A stretch of 64,000 nucleotides of DNA from Paenibacillus_E qinlingensis (GTDB taxonomy: Bacteria > Bacillota > Bacilli > Paenibacillales > NBRC-103111), in contig NZ_JAQIVH010000003.1 in NCBI RefSeq assembly GCF_028746185.1, forward strand, positions 372,001 to 436,000, in the 5' to 3' direction. Shown in pieces: positions 1-8,204 of the stretch (position 1 is its first letter; every line of letters begins with the position of its first letter). The notes below the pieces were generated by a model. That model had not been told where the DNA came from and did no database searches. It saw only the letters and a list, made by a program, of their open reading frames with translations. A program made the translations under genes and the position numbers.

Positions 1-391
1 CCATCCGTCTCGTTAAACGTTCCCAAATCGGATCTTCGGCGGTAAGAGCTAATAGATCAAGGTAGGAAAGTCGTAGCAGCTTGGCGGGCTGTAGCGCTTG
101 AATAGAGAACTGGGCAGGTTCGCCTGTCAGCAAGGCGGTATAGGAAGTGATGAAGTCATTGGCTGCGCAAAAGGACTTGATGCGTTCCTTACCATCATAG
201 GTACTGTAATAAAGGCGAAAACAGCCTGATAGGCAGAAATATAAATAAGAAAGTGAATCGCCAGCTCGAAGCAAATGTTCGCCTTTGGTTAGCGTCGTGG
301 CCGTAAATAAGCTAGAGAAACGCATCTTTTGGTCCTCTGTGAGAGGGAGCAAAAGATCTAAAAACGTATGTAAAGGAATGAATGCGTTCAC
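1..391 (-). CDS. Crp/Fnr-family cyclic-nucleotide-binding-type regulator, partial (C-terminus outside window)
   Basis: An uninterrupted reading frame of 130 codons runs from a GTG at 391 leftwards off the window. GGAGG sits about ten bases before the GTG. The translation starts VNAFIPLHTFLDLLLPLTED and continues with a segment typical of a cNMP-binding beta-roll (KGEHLLRAGDSLSYLYF, then a GCFRLYY strand and a GKERIKSFC stretch). This fits Crp/Fnr-family transcription factors, which sense a small molecule or redox state through this domain and bind DNA with a C-terminal winged helix. That DNA-binding part is not in the window, so the effector and targets cannot be judged. It is divergent from the peroxiredoxin gene, with a shared 135-bp control region. 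Confidence 0.75.
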   Translation of the reverse strand, partial: MNAFIPLHTFLDLLLPLTEDQKMRFSSLFTATTLTKGEHLLRAGDSLSYLYFCLSGCFRLYYSTYDGKERIKSFCAANDFITSYTALLTGEPAQFSIQALQPAKLLRLSYLDLLALTAEDPIWERLTRRM

Positions 392-414
392 AACCGTTAA
401 GCCTCCATGAATTA

Positions 415-429
415 AAATAATTATTATCT
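415..429. promoter_or_regulatory. PerR/Fur-like operator candidate
   Basis: The stretch 417-427 reads ATAATTATTAT, identical to the middle 11 bases of the PerR box consensus TTATAATTATTATAA as I recall it; the outer bases do not match. It lies between the divergent Crp/Fnr-type gene and the peroxiredoxin gene. PerR control of peroxide-defence genes is established in Bacillus. AT-rich intergenic DNA can give such matches by chance. Confidence 0.4.
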
Positions 430-446
430 AGTATACGATCTAATTA

Positions 447-475
447 TTGACTTTCAGGTAGGGGGATGATACCAT
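447..475 (+). promoter_or_regulatory. Possible sigma-A promoter of the peroxiredoxin gene
   Basis: TTGACT at 447-452 is followed after 17 bases by TACCAT at 470-475. The -35 box is good and the -10 box weak. The distance to the start codon leaves about 45 bases of leader. Confidence 0.35.
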
Positions 476-526
476 TTTATACGGATAATATAGAATTTAG
501 ATAGATTTTGAGGAGGAATTATACCC

Positions 527-1075
527 ATGGCAGAACGTTTAGTTGGTAAACAAGCTCCTGATTTTACAATGGAGACAGCTACAGGTGACGGTACAGGATT
601 TGGTAAAGCATCTTTGTCTGATTACAAAGGAAAATGGTTAGTTCTTTTCTTCTACCCATTGGATTTCACATTCGTATGCCCAACAGAAATCACAGCAATT
701 AGCTATGCTGCTGATCAATTCAAAGCATTGGACACTGAAATTCTTGGTGTTTCCATCGACAGCATCCACACGCACAAAGCATGGATCAACACACCGATTA
801 ACGATAATGGTCTTGGCAAATTGGCATTCCCACTTGCTGCTGACATTACAAAATCCGTAGCACGTGACTACGGCGTTCTAATCGAAGAAGAAGGTATCGC
901 ACTTCGCGGTCTATTCATCATCGATCCAGAAGGCGAATTGAAATACGAAGTTGTTAACCACAACGACGTAGGTCGCAGCGTAGATGAAACACTTCGTGTG
1001 CTTCAAGCGCTTCAATCCGGCGGATTGTGCCCAATGAACTGGAAACCAGGCGACAAAAACTTGGTTGTTAAATAA
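527..1075 (+). CDS. 2-Cys peroxiredoxin (AhpC/Prx1 type)
   Basis: A 182-residue cytoplasmic thiol peroxidase that reduces hydrogen peroxide and organic hydroperoxides, normally recycled by thioredoxin or AhpF. The peroxidatic cysteine is C51 in FYPLDFTFVCPTE, and the resolving cysteine is C168 in GGLCPMNW near the C-terminus, so this is a typical 2-Cys enzyme of normal length. The ATG at 527 is preceded by AGGAGG with about ten bases spacing. No AhpF gene follows; a terminator comes directly after, so the gene is monocistronic. A PerR-like box lies upstream. Family assignment is secure; the reductant partner is not visible. Confidence 0.95.
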   Translation: MAERLVGKQAPDFTMETATGDGTGFGKASLSDYKGKWLVLFFYPLDFTFVCPTEITAISYAADQFKALDTEILGVSIDSIHTHKAWINTPINDNGLGKLAFPLAADITKSVARDYGVLIEEEGIALRGLFIIDPEGELKYEVVNHNDVGRSVDETLRVLQALQSGGLCPMNWKPGDKNLVVK

Positions 1076-1091
1076 GTTTTAACTACATAGG

Positions 1092-1138
1092 AAGGCCCCT
1101 CGGTTAGCATGCGAATGCGGGCGGAGGGGTCTTTCTTT
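1092..1138 (+). terminator. Rho-independent terminator after the peroxiredoxin gene
   Basis: GGCCCCTC pairs with GGAGGGGTC around an inner loop containing a small GCATGC arm, followed by the T-rich run CTTTCTTTC. Confidence 0.8.
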
Positions 1139-1154
1139 CTAAGGAGATCGTGTC

Positions 1155-1463
1155 ATGGATGTTATAACAGAAGAGTTGTTTTGGATACGTCAAGAAGGCA
1201 ATGAGGCGGTAATCGGGCTTACCGAGCATGCATTAGAAAAATGGGGCATGATTCTGTACGTCGAACTACCGGAAAAAGGTGTGCAATTAACGAAAGGTGC
1301 ATTCATGAGTTCCCTCGAAACAGCGGTAGATGAGCACGATTTATTTGCTCCTGTAACGGGTGAAGTGATCGCTGTGAACATACTAATCGAGCGAGCAACG
1401 GGAATGCTTTATGAGTCACCGTATGAGAAAGGCTGGTTATTCCGAGTCCTATTGGGTGACTGA
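1155..1463 (+). CDS. GcvH-like (lipoyl-domain fold) protein without the lipoyl lysine
   Basis: A 102-residue relative of glycine cleavage H protein. It aligns with the true GcvH of this window along most of its length: IGLTEHALEKWG corresponds to the IGITDFAQDQLG segment, the following LYVELPEKG to VFVELPKVG, and DLFAPVTGEVIAVN to DIFCPVSGKVTAVN. At the modification site the true protein has SVESVKTV and this one SLETAVDE, so the lipoylated lysine is replaced by valine. It therefore should not carry lipoate and cannot act as a glycine cleavage carrier by the known mechanism. AAGGAGA precedes the ATG. It stands alone, tail to tail with the next minus-strand gene. Role unknown; a structural or regulatory paralogue is possible. 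Confidence 0.8.
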   Translation: MDVITEELFWIRQEGNEAVIGLTEHALEKWGMILYVELPEKGVQLTKGAFMSSLETAVDEHDLFAPVTGEVIAVNILIERATGMLYESPYEKGWLFRVLLGD

Positions 1464-1766
1464 TTAGTCGCCACCCCCACCCCCATCGCCACCGCCAGAA
1501 TCTCCTCCGCCGCTATCCCCGCCGCTATCATGGGAATCGCCATGATTACCATGGTCATTATGCCCACCGTGATGGTGGTGGTTATGGTGATTATGATGAC
1601 CCTTGTGAGAAGAGAAGTCCATGGTATCATAGGCGGCGTATCCACTAGAGTCGGAATTATCATGTCGGCCTTTGCGGCGATTTTTTTTGCGAGAACCGGG
1701 AAGTATACCAAGCACAATGAACAGAATAACAGGAGCAAATACGATAAGCGCGACAATACTACCCAT
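1464..1766 (-). CDS. Small single-pass membrane protein with His/Gly/Asp-rich tail
   Basis: The ATG at 1766 has a strong AGGAGGT ribosome site, which favours this start over an upstream in-frame one at 1856 and gives 100 residues. One membrane segment (about residues 3-24) is followed by a basic patch (SRKKNRRKGR), then a histidine-rich stretch (HHNHHNHHHH) and an Asp/Ser/Gly repeat ending in GGGGGD. The basic patch suggests that the tail is cytoplasmic by the positive-inside rule. Clusters of His and Asp can bind divalent metals; this is inference, and no known family is recognised. Its stop abuts the stop of the GcvH-like gene. Confidence 0.65.
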   Translation of the reverse strand: MGSIVALIVFAPVILFIVLGILPGSRKKNRRKGRHDNSDSSGYAAYDTMDFSSHKGHHNHHNHHHHGGHNDHGNHGDSHDSGGDSGGGDSGGGDGGGGGD

Positions 1767-1861
1767 GAATATACCTCCTACAGAAGATGAATGCGTCCAG
1801 ACTACTTGTCTACAAACTATCGTACCATAAAATATTCCAATAAGAATAGACATCATCTAAC

Positions 1862-1893
1862 GAAAAAACCGTCCTCCAAGGAGAACGGTTTGA
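1862..1893 (-). terminator. Terminator after the GH15 gene
   Basis: On the minus strand AACCGTTCTCC and GGAGGACGGTT form a stem with a short TT loop, followed by a T run. Confidence 0.85.
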
Positions 1894-1898
1894 CTTGC

Positions 1899-3869
1899 CT
1901 ATTTCGCGAGTTGCTTATATTTGTTGAGATACTTAACAACAGTGAGCACGTAGGTCGCATGCGACCAAGTAAGTGGAGCAACAGACACCGGCTCGCCAGA
2001 GAAAGGATCCAATTGCTCGGACAACACGCCGCTTTCCATGGCATGTTTGACGACCCACTCGAGCGTTTTGCGCGGAGCCTCAAGGTCGGCAACCGTTTTG
2101 GCATACTCGATTTCCCATTCTGCGATCCAGAGGGTACAAATGATCCAAGGATTGCCCGGCACTTTCTCAATATCGGTGGAGCGTTGGAAGTAATAATCAT
2201 GATGATAACGGGCGGAGCCACCGACTTCGGTTTTGATCATGAGACCTTCTTTGTTAGCTAACATCGTACTTACGACACGTGGGTCGTCAGCAGGCAGTAC
2301 GCCAAATTCAAAGATACCGTACACGGAGCTTTCCAACGTCATATCCTTAACCCACTGGCCGTCTTCCATATACAAACCGCGAACGAATCGTTGCTCACCT
2401 TCGTCCCACAGATGCTTCAGGATACCGGATTTAATTTTCTCTGCGGTATGCTTGTAGCGATTGCTGCGCTCCTCATCTCCAAACAAGTTGCTGAAGTTCG
2501 AAGCAGCAATCAATCCCCCGTACACAGCAGATGCCGTGAAGGTATAGATCCCGTAGCGTTCTTCCCATAGATCGTAGCTTGGCTTCGGTAGGTTCAGTTC
2601 TTGATCAATGTAAGTGGACATGAATCTCGCCGCTCTGCGAATGAGATTGCGGTACAAAGATTGAGCAAATTCCAAGCTTCCATTTTTCTGGAAATCCTGC
2701 CAAAGAGCAAATAAGACAAGCGCCGTTTCGTCTTCCTGAATTGGAAGCTGTACGCGCCCGGAATGAATGTAGGGATGCCAGCTGGAGCCTACAGTACCGT
2801 CCGGATTGTACTTGTGATGCAAGTAACCTTCTGGTGACAGCACATTCGCACAGAAATTAAAGAACGGAATAATCATGCCTTGGTAGCCAGCCATGGACAT
2901 GGAATAAGCGATTAACGCACCATCACGCGGCCACATGTAGCTGTAATGATCTCGGTTGCTCTGCATGATGTCAGAATCATTCGCGGCAATAATTGCCCCG
3001 TTCACATCGGTTTGTGTGCGGACGAGCAACAGGCTTTGTTTGAAGAGGCGTTGCACTTCGGGTGTGAGATCGAAGTAGTCGCGATCGATTTTGTTCGCCC
3101 AACGCTGCCAGTACACCGTCACACGGTCCAGCAGCTTGCCTGGGTGGCTGTCTTTGACATAGGAGTCAAGCTTCTTAACTTCCTCCAGATTCTTGCCTGC
3201 GCCCATCCAGTAGTAGAGCGTTTGATTTCCGTTAGGTGGGACGAACAGTCGGAAAGAGATCGTACTATCGACTGACCCTTGGGCAATGGCATTGCCCATC
3301 AGATGGCCGTCTTCAGCATCCCGCCATGTGCCTTCGGCGTTATAGAACCTTTTGACACCGGTCGAATATTGAAATATTCCTTCCGTGCCCGTACTTCCGT
3401 TAAACATGAAGTAACGATCCTTTTTATAATGAAAGACGGTATTCGTAGAAGGATAGTAAGCGGCTGTATCGCCAACCTCTGTCTCATTAATGAGCAGATC
3501 TTGGTTGAAGAACATGCGTACTTCACGAACCGTATTCGTGTGATTGGTAATATGAATTCGTTTCAAATAAATATCCTCACGCTGGTGAACACCGTCATTC
3601 ATAAGCAGAGTAACACCGAGGCCGGGATGTGTAGCTGTCACTTCTGTGACGAGGGAATCCTCCACATACGCAAGCTTGAATTGCCACTCAGGAGCATTCA
3701 GCCATGCGAAGTCGCCATCTACCCATACACCAACACGGCACTGATAACCGCCAATATGGTTAAGCTGGCCTACGAAAGGATAGTACAGATCTCGCATGTA
3801 GGAATGCTGATCGAGGTTAATAAGGAATTTTCCATTTCCGATGACCAGATGTCTTGGCAATACAATCAC
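1899..3869 (-). CDS. Glycoside hydrolase family 15 (glucoamylase-like) enzyme
   Basis: A 656-residue protein with the two-part structure of bacterial GH15 enzymes: an N-terminal beta-sandwich (about 1-270) and an (alpha/alpha)6 barrel (about 280-650). GH15 members release glucose from alpha-1,4-glucans or cleave related alpha-glucosides by inversion. The general acid is E436 in DLWEERYG, and the general base is E618 in VLSEQLDP; WPRDGALIAYSM is another family signature. There is no signal peptide, so it should act on cytoplasmic glucan or oligosaccharide. The start is GTG at 3869 after GAGTGGGGA. It lies 170 bp behind the GH57-GT4 gene on the same strand, which suggests a shared role in storage glucan turnover. 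Substrate could also be trehalose or isomaltose-type. Confidence 0.9.
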   Translation of the reverse strand: MIVLPRHLVIGNGKFLINLDQHSYMRDLYYPFVGQLNHIGGYQCRVGVWVDGDFAWLNAPEWQFKLAYVEDSLVTEVTATHPGLGVTLLMNDGVHQREDIYLKRIHITNHTNTVREVRMFFNQDLLINETEVGDTAAYYPSTNTVFHYKKDRYFMFNGSTGTEGIFQYSTGVKRFYNAEGTWRDAEDGHLMGNAIAQGSVDSTISFRLFVPPNGNQTLYYWMGAGKNLEEVKKLDSYVKDSHPGKLLDRVTVYWQRWANKIDRDYFDLTPEVQRLFKQSLLLVRTQTDVNGAIIAANDSDIMQSNRDHYSYMWPRDGALIAYSMSMAGYQGMIIPFFNFCANVLSPEGYLHHKYNPDGTVGSSWHPYIHSGRVQLPIQEDETALVLFALWQDFQKNGSLEFAQSLYRNLIRRAARFMSTYIDQELNLPKPSYDLWEERYGIYTFTASAVYGGLIAASNFSNLFGDEERSNRYKHTAEKIKSGILKHLWDEGEQRFVRGLYMEDGQWVKDMTLESSVYGIFEFGVLPADDPRVVSTMLANKEGLMIKTEVGGSARYHHDYYFQRSTDIEKVPGNPWIICTLWIAEWEIEYAKTVADLEAPRKTLEWVVKHAMESGVLSEQLDPFSGEPVSVAPLTWSHATYVLTVVKYLNKYKQLAK

Positions 3870-4039
3870 TTCCCCACTCTTTTGTTTGATCGCGCATTCA
3901 GATCAGGCCACGAGGACTGAACGATGGAGCACAAGTCTTGCCAATAGGTTACCTAATTCTGACAAAGGAATCAATGATTCTTTGAAAAAATTCTGAAAAT
4001 TCTTACTGGTCACGCTTTCATTTGGTACGGATATCCAAA

Positions 4040-7000
4040 TTACTTGATTATTTCCTTTTGATGCGGGGAATGACTGGTTGAAGCAGCTAGATTCGAAATC
4101 ACTGCCTCGTAAACGTGAGTTGTCAAAGATCCAATTTTCTTCGAGTTATATTCACTGTGAACGGTACGTAAGGCGGTAGCAGCAAGCTTAGATGCATACT
4201 GCGGTTGTTCCATAAGTTGAATGATTCGTGCGGCTAACGCATCTCTGTCGCCTGGAGGACATGTACTTCCGTTAACCCCGTGGTTGACGATCTCGGCAAG
4301 GCCTCCCGTATCTGAAACGATGAGTGGCGTTCCGCTGGCCATCGCTTCCAATGCGACTAAACCGAAGGGTTCGTAGAGGCTTGGGAAAATACAAATTTCT
4401 GCTCTTTGTAAAAGCAATCGTTTGTCAGCCTCGTCGAGAAAGCCAGTGAAGCTTACTCGATCTCCAAGGCTATGAGCAAGTTCCTCTAAGCTATCTCGCT
4501 CAGGACCTGTTCCGGCGATGACGAGTTTGGCGTCAGGGAATTCAGTGAGTACTTGCGGCATCGCGGCCAAAAGAATGTCTACGCCTTTTTCATAAACAAG
4601 ACGGCCTAGGAAAGCCAGAACACGCTGCGGCACATCGTTAGGAGAGATGGCGTTAGCAAGCAGTGGATTCATCGTGAATAACGCTGGATCCGGCTTACGA
4701 AAGGAAGACACACTGTTTGGAATTACGGTTATTTGGTGAATAGGAATATGAAAGAGCGCCTTAATTTCCTGCCCCATAGATAGACTGCAAACGATGAGAT
4801 GATCGGCTGCTTCTGTTAATTTACCTTCTATGGTATGAATCCGCTTTTGAAGCGGTGACTCGAGCTTTCCAAGATTACGTCCTGTTTCCGTAGCGTGAAT
4901 TGTTACTAGAAGCGGGAGGCGCACTTGATGCTTGGCAACATGTGCTGTGTAGTAAACAAGCCAGTCATGCGCATGCACCAGATCGAATACGAGGCCCTGC
5001 CGGATAATGCCCAACATGAGATCGGTAAATGCCATATTCATTTGGAATACCCGGTCTAGGAAGTGTAAGGAGTCTGTTGTAGGGATGACTTCCGCTCTAT
5101 GAATATGGACCCCCTCTGAAACTTCATAAGGAAGACACCCTGGAGATTGACAGGTGATGACATGAACGGAATGTCCATCGGCAGCAAGCCCTCTGGATAA
5201 ATCGCAAACTGCTCTCGCCAGACCGCCAATGACATGTGGCGGGTATTCCCAAGCGAGCATAAGGATGCGCAGCTTGGACGGATGGCTCTGTTGGGTAGCC
5301 TCCTTGTTCGAGGCAACGGCAACTTCGTTTAACGGTATGACGGTATCTACACGGGATGATGCGCGTAGAAGGGCATGTTTAGAGGAAGATGGCTGAAAAA
5401 GTCGATAATGAAGCTCGGGTAAGAAAGGGCTCTTTCGTTCCAAAGCGTGAACCAGCGTGGCTAGCTCTTTGTCAGATTCGGTCTTGTCTAATGTATTCAT
5501 AAGGTTATGGAATTGGGATAAATGCGTTTCGATGCGCTTCGTCGCGTAGGCGGTGACCGTATCCGCATCTAGAATAAACGTCCAGTCACTGCTCTGCGCG
5601 AGCATCAGCTCCCGCGCGGCTTGATTCAGCGCCCGCAGTTGCACGCTGCTAAGCGCTGCCGGGTCCTGGTGCTTCTGCGCAGCCAGCACCATGCGATCCT
5701 CCGCCGCATGCAGCCGCGGCGTAACCCACTGGCTGCGCGGCTGCAGCCAGACCTCGGCGTAGCCGCCACGGCCCCAGCTCGACACGGGCAGCTCTGCTAC
5801 CGTGGTCGGCGCATGGGCGGCGGCGTAGCCGCCAAGCGTAGTCGTCTGCACGACTACGCTTTCAACACTGCGCGCGGCAAGGCCGCGCAGGACGGCTTCA
5901 AGCCACTGGTGGCCTTCGTACCACCAGTGCCCAAGCAGTTCGGCATCGTAGGGGCATACGATGACATAGGGCTCTTGAGGCGCAGACGCAGCCTCTGCGC
6001 CTGTAACAGTGCGCCGCTCCGCGAGACGGTGCACCTGCGCCACCCGGCTAGCGATGAAATGCTCAGCATGGAGCTGAGCTTTCTGAGCGGCACGCGCCGG
6101 GTCGTAGGGCACTTTGGCGTCACCATCGCCGGTGACGCTGTAGTACTTGAAGCCCGTGTTGATGCGTGCGCCGTCCGGCAGCACATAGGGCTTCAAGTAG
6201 GCCCACTCGGCACCGCCCTCGTGGCCGAGGTCATGCCCGATATCGCAATAATATTCGCGATAGTCGGGGTCGCCGGGGTACCCAACCTCGGCGCTCCAGA
6301 CATGAGCTCCGGCCTCGGGATCCCGGGCGAAAGCACAAGCGCCGCCTGGCGTGCGCAGCGGCAGACCTGCAATGTCCGTGTCAGAAGCGCCATCGCGGCG
6401 GGCTAAGGTGTGCGCATGGGTATCTACGATGAAGTAACGTAGATCTAACGCTTGCAGGTGTGGCTCAAGCGCAGGCGAATAGCCGCACTCTGGCAGCCAG
6501 ATGCCTGCAGGCGCGACTCCGAAATGCCGGCGAAATTCCTGGACCGCCGACTCGAGCTGCGCGCGCAGCGTGCCATCGTTCTTTACCAGAGGTAAAAACG
6601 CATGTGTTGCTGCGCAAGTAATTAATTCTAAGCAGCCTGTGGAGCTGAGGCTGCGGAACTTGGCAATGAGATCGCCATGGAGGCGATCGTATAAGAGGCT
6701 GAGCCGGTGATACCGATCCGCGTACAGCTTAGCTAGCGGGCCGAAGGCTTCATCACCCCACAGACGAATGACTTCACGCTGCCCCAACTCACAAAGCGAG
6801 GAGAGGTGCTTGCGAAGTCGCAGATGCATGCGGGAATCTTCTAGCATGGCAAGCAGGGGCGGAGACAACGACAGCGTAAGGCGGAACGGCACTTTATCTT
6901 CCATAAGCTTTTCCATCATGTCAATGAGAGGCAGATACGTATCGACAACCGCTTCGAAAAACCAGCGCTCTTCTAATGTAATTTCAGATGCATTGTGGCG

Positions 7001-7060
7001 AACATAAGGGATATGGGCATGCAAGAGCAAAGCAACATAGCCTTGTACGTTAGTGCTCAA
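4040..7060 (-). CDS. GH57 branching-enzyme-like / GT4 glycosyltransferase fusion
   Basis: A 1006-residue two-enzyme fusion. Residues 1-545 are a GH57 alpha-glucan branching enzyme-like module: HAHIPYVR near the start, nucleophile E191 in GIWLPECGY, acid/base D372 in PYDAELLGHWW, and the C-terminal helical part with LAQSSDWTFILD. After a linker (about 546-595) residues 597-985 form a GT4 GT-B glycosyltransferase: LAWEYPPHVIGG, VHAHDWL, FLGRLVYEKGVD and the EPFGLVALEAMASG donor-site motif. Together they could extend and branch an alpha-1,4-glucan. The TTG start overlaps the stop of the upstream DUF4912-like gene (TTGA), indicating translational coupling. The stretch coding for about residues 190-490 is markedly richer in GC than the rest. 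The exact donor (ADP- or UDP-glucose) cannot be read. Confidence 0.88.
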   Translation of the reverse strand: MSTNVQGYVALLLHAHIPYVRHNASEITLEERWFFEAVVDTYLPLIDMMEKLMEDKVPFRLTLSLSPPLLAMLEDSRMHLRLRKHLSSLCELGQREVIRLWGDEAFGPLAKLYADRYHRLSLLYDRLHGDLIAKFRSLSSTGCLELITCAATHAFLPLVKNDGTLRAQLESAVQEFRRHFGVAPAGIWLPECGYSPALEPHLQALDLRYFIVDTHAHTLARRDGASDTDIAGLPLRTPGGACAFARDPEAGAHVWSAEVGYPGDPDYREYYCDIGHDLGHEGGAEWAYLKPYVLPDGARINTGFKYYSVTGDGDAKVPYDPARAAQKAQLHAEHFIASRVAQVHRLAERRTVTGAEAASAPQEPYVIVCPYDAELLGHWWYEGHQWLEAVLRGLAARSVESVVVQTTTLGGYAAAHAPTTVAELPVSSWGRGGYAEVWLQPRSQWVTPRLHAAEDRMVLAAQKHQDPAALSSVQLRALNQAARELMLAQSSDWTFILDADTVTAYATKRIETHLSQFHNLMNTLDKTESDKELATLVHALERKSPFLPELHYRLFQPSSSKHALLRASSRVDTVIPLNEVAVASNKEATQQSHPSKLRILMLAWEYPPHVIGGLARAVCDLSRGLAADGHSVHVITCQSPGCLPYEVSEGVHIHRAEVIPTTDSLHFLDRVFQMNMAFTDLMLGIIRQGLVFDLVHAHDWLVYYTAHVAKHQVRLPLLVTIHATETGRNLGKLESPLQKRIHTIEGKLTEAADHLIVCSLSMGQEIKALFHIPIHQITVIPNSVSSFRKPDPALFTMNPLLANAISPNDVPQRVLAFLGRLVYEKGVDILLAAMPQVLTEFPDAKLVIAGTGPERDSLEELAHSLGDRVSFTGFLDEADKRLLLQRAEICIFPSLYEPFGLVALEAMASGTPLIVSDTGGLAEIVNHGVNGSTCPPGDRDALAARIIQLMEQPQYASKLAATALRTVHSEYNSKKIGSLTTHVYEAVISNLAASTSHSPHQKEIIK

Positions 7061-7623
7061 TCAGTATCGCCTCCAGATTCCATATCTACAAGGTAAGTGT
7101 TCTTCGGGACATACACCGAATAGGCCGAGAAATACGAATGTTCATCGGGCGTTACTTGCGGTAACAGAAGAGACTTTGGCTGGTAAATGAAAGGATGAAC
7201 AGTTTCGACTGGATGATGATCGCTAAGCAGGCTTATCGCTGGGATTTGAATGATATTGGAATGCAGAAGCGGAAGGAAATATCCTTGCTCATTCCGGATA
7301 CCAAGTCTTGCGCAATACGATTGGCCGGAGGCTAACCCGCTGAGAAAGCAGGAGTCACCAGGAGGGAGCAAAAGCTCTAAGACCCGATCTGCGGGTTGCT
7401 GTAGCTTGCTGAAAGACGTGCTGGGAGATGGATCGACTACTTCGTGAAACCGTAGTGTAGGAGTTAAAGAGCGCCAGTCCTTCTCGAAATACGCTTGAAG
7501 GAGCATCTGCTTACTACATGAAAGCTGCCAATAAATAAACTGGACGGTAGGAGATTGTGCCAGTAAATAAAGTGTATCGTGATCAAGGGCAAAGGGGCGT
7601 GCTTGAGTAGAGATCAGACTCAC
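7057..7623 (-). CDS. DUF4912-like protein
   Basis: A 188-residue protein with DTLYLLAQSPTVQFIYWQLS near the N-terminus, which matches the opening of DUF4912 proteins as I know them. No signal peptide or membrane segment is visible, and no catalytic motif is recognised. DUF4912 proteins are often encoded beside GH57 and other glucan enzymes, and this one is coupled by a 4-bp overlap to the GH57-GT4 fusion. A sugar-binding or accessory role in glucan metabolism is inference. The start is a GTG with a weak ribosome site, so it could lie slightly elsewhere. Confidence 0.7.
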   Translation of the reverse strand: MSLISTQARPFALDHDTLYLLAQSPTVQFIYWQLSCSKQMLLQAYFEKDWRSLTPTLRFHEVVDPSPSTSFSKLQQPADRVLELLLPPGDSCFLSGLASGQSYCARLGIRNEQGYFLPLLHSNIIQIPAISLLSDHHPVETVHPFIYQPKSLLLPQVTPDEHSYFSAYSVYVPKNTYLVDMESGGDTD

Positions 7624-7699
7624 CTTTTCTGCTTGCTTATGTTGTAAGAAGGAACAAATGTGTTAATCCTATGTTTTATTGTAGCATATGCGCCATATA

Positions 7700-7738
7700 A
7701 ACCAAAAATCTCCACCCCATAAGAAAGGGGGGAGATTG
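7700..7738 (-). terminator. Terminator after the KTSC-like gene
   Basis: On the minus strand AATCTCCCCCC and GGGGTGGAGATT form a stem with a short loop, followed by TTTTGGTTT. Confidence 0.65.
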
Positions 7739-7798
7739 CTTGTTTACCACTTACGGTTGCTCATCATGATTGGCCGAGGGTAAAGGTAATCTTGTGAC

Positions 7799-8017
7799 TT
7801 ACTTGGTAGAAATGTTTTCTTCCATGTACCTACTCTCCGTAAGTCTCATGAGAGAATCATATCGGTTCGCCGACGTGAAAATCAAGAGATACTCATCTTG
7901 TTTTACATTGGTGTAGGAGGCTCTGAATCCGGTATGATATTGAACTGTCATGCTGGAGGATTGATCGTCATACTGCACAAAGGCTATCTGTCTGGAAACA
8001 CTCGGAATCATGTTCAC
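7799..8017 (-). CDS. Small KTSC-domain-like protein
   Basis: A 72-residue protein. The pattern IAFVQYDDQSSSMTVQYHTG, then a YTNVKQDEY segment and a final aromatic, resembles KTSC domains (a short beta-rich domain with a conserved hydrophobic-Tyr-Asp start), although the signature K-T-S-C residues are not all present. GGGGAGA precedes the GTG at 8017 by about six bases; an ATG two codons later is possible. It is divergent from the zinc-ribbon-like gene. Function of the domain is not established; nucleic-acid binding has been suggested for relatives. Confidence 0.55.
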   Translation of the reverse strand: MNMIPSVSRQIAFVQYDDQSSSMTVQYHTGFRASYTNVKQDEYLLIFTSANRYDSLMRLTESRYMEENISTK

Positions 8018-8204
8018 GCCGCTCTCCCCTTCATCTTAAGAATTCGGAAAACACGTAATGGATCGATCATTACTATAATTATGCTTATTCAAACACATTT
8101 AGAATGATTTGACATAAGCTAGCTCTCTTATGAAAAAGGAATTTCACACATTTGTAACGAATATATTAAAGAAATCCGGGTTCGACGATTAGGAGGGAAT
8201 TCCC

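Noticed and set aside
1530..1790. Plus-strand frame over the His-rich membrane protein
   Set aside because: No ribosome site, and composition (Met/Val/Ile runs) is the mirror of His/Asp codons on the other strand.
5621..6406. A 261-residue plus-strand frame over the GH57-GT4 gene
   Set aside because: It lies in the GC-rich block where antisense stops are rare, and its translation resembles no protein.
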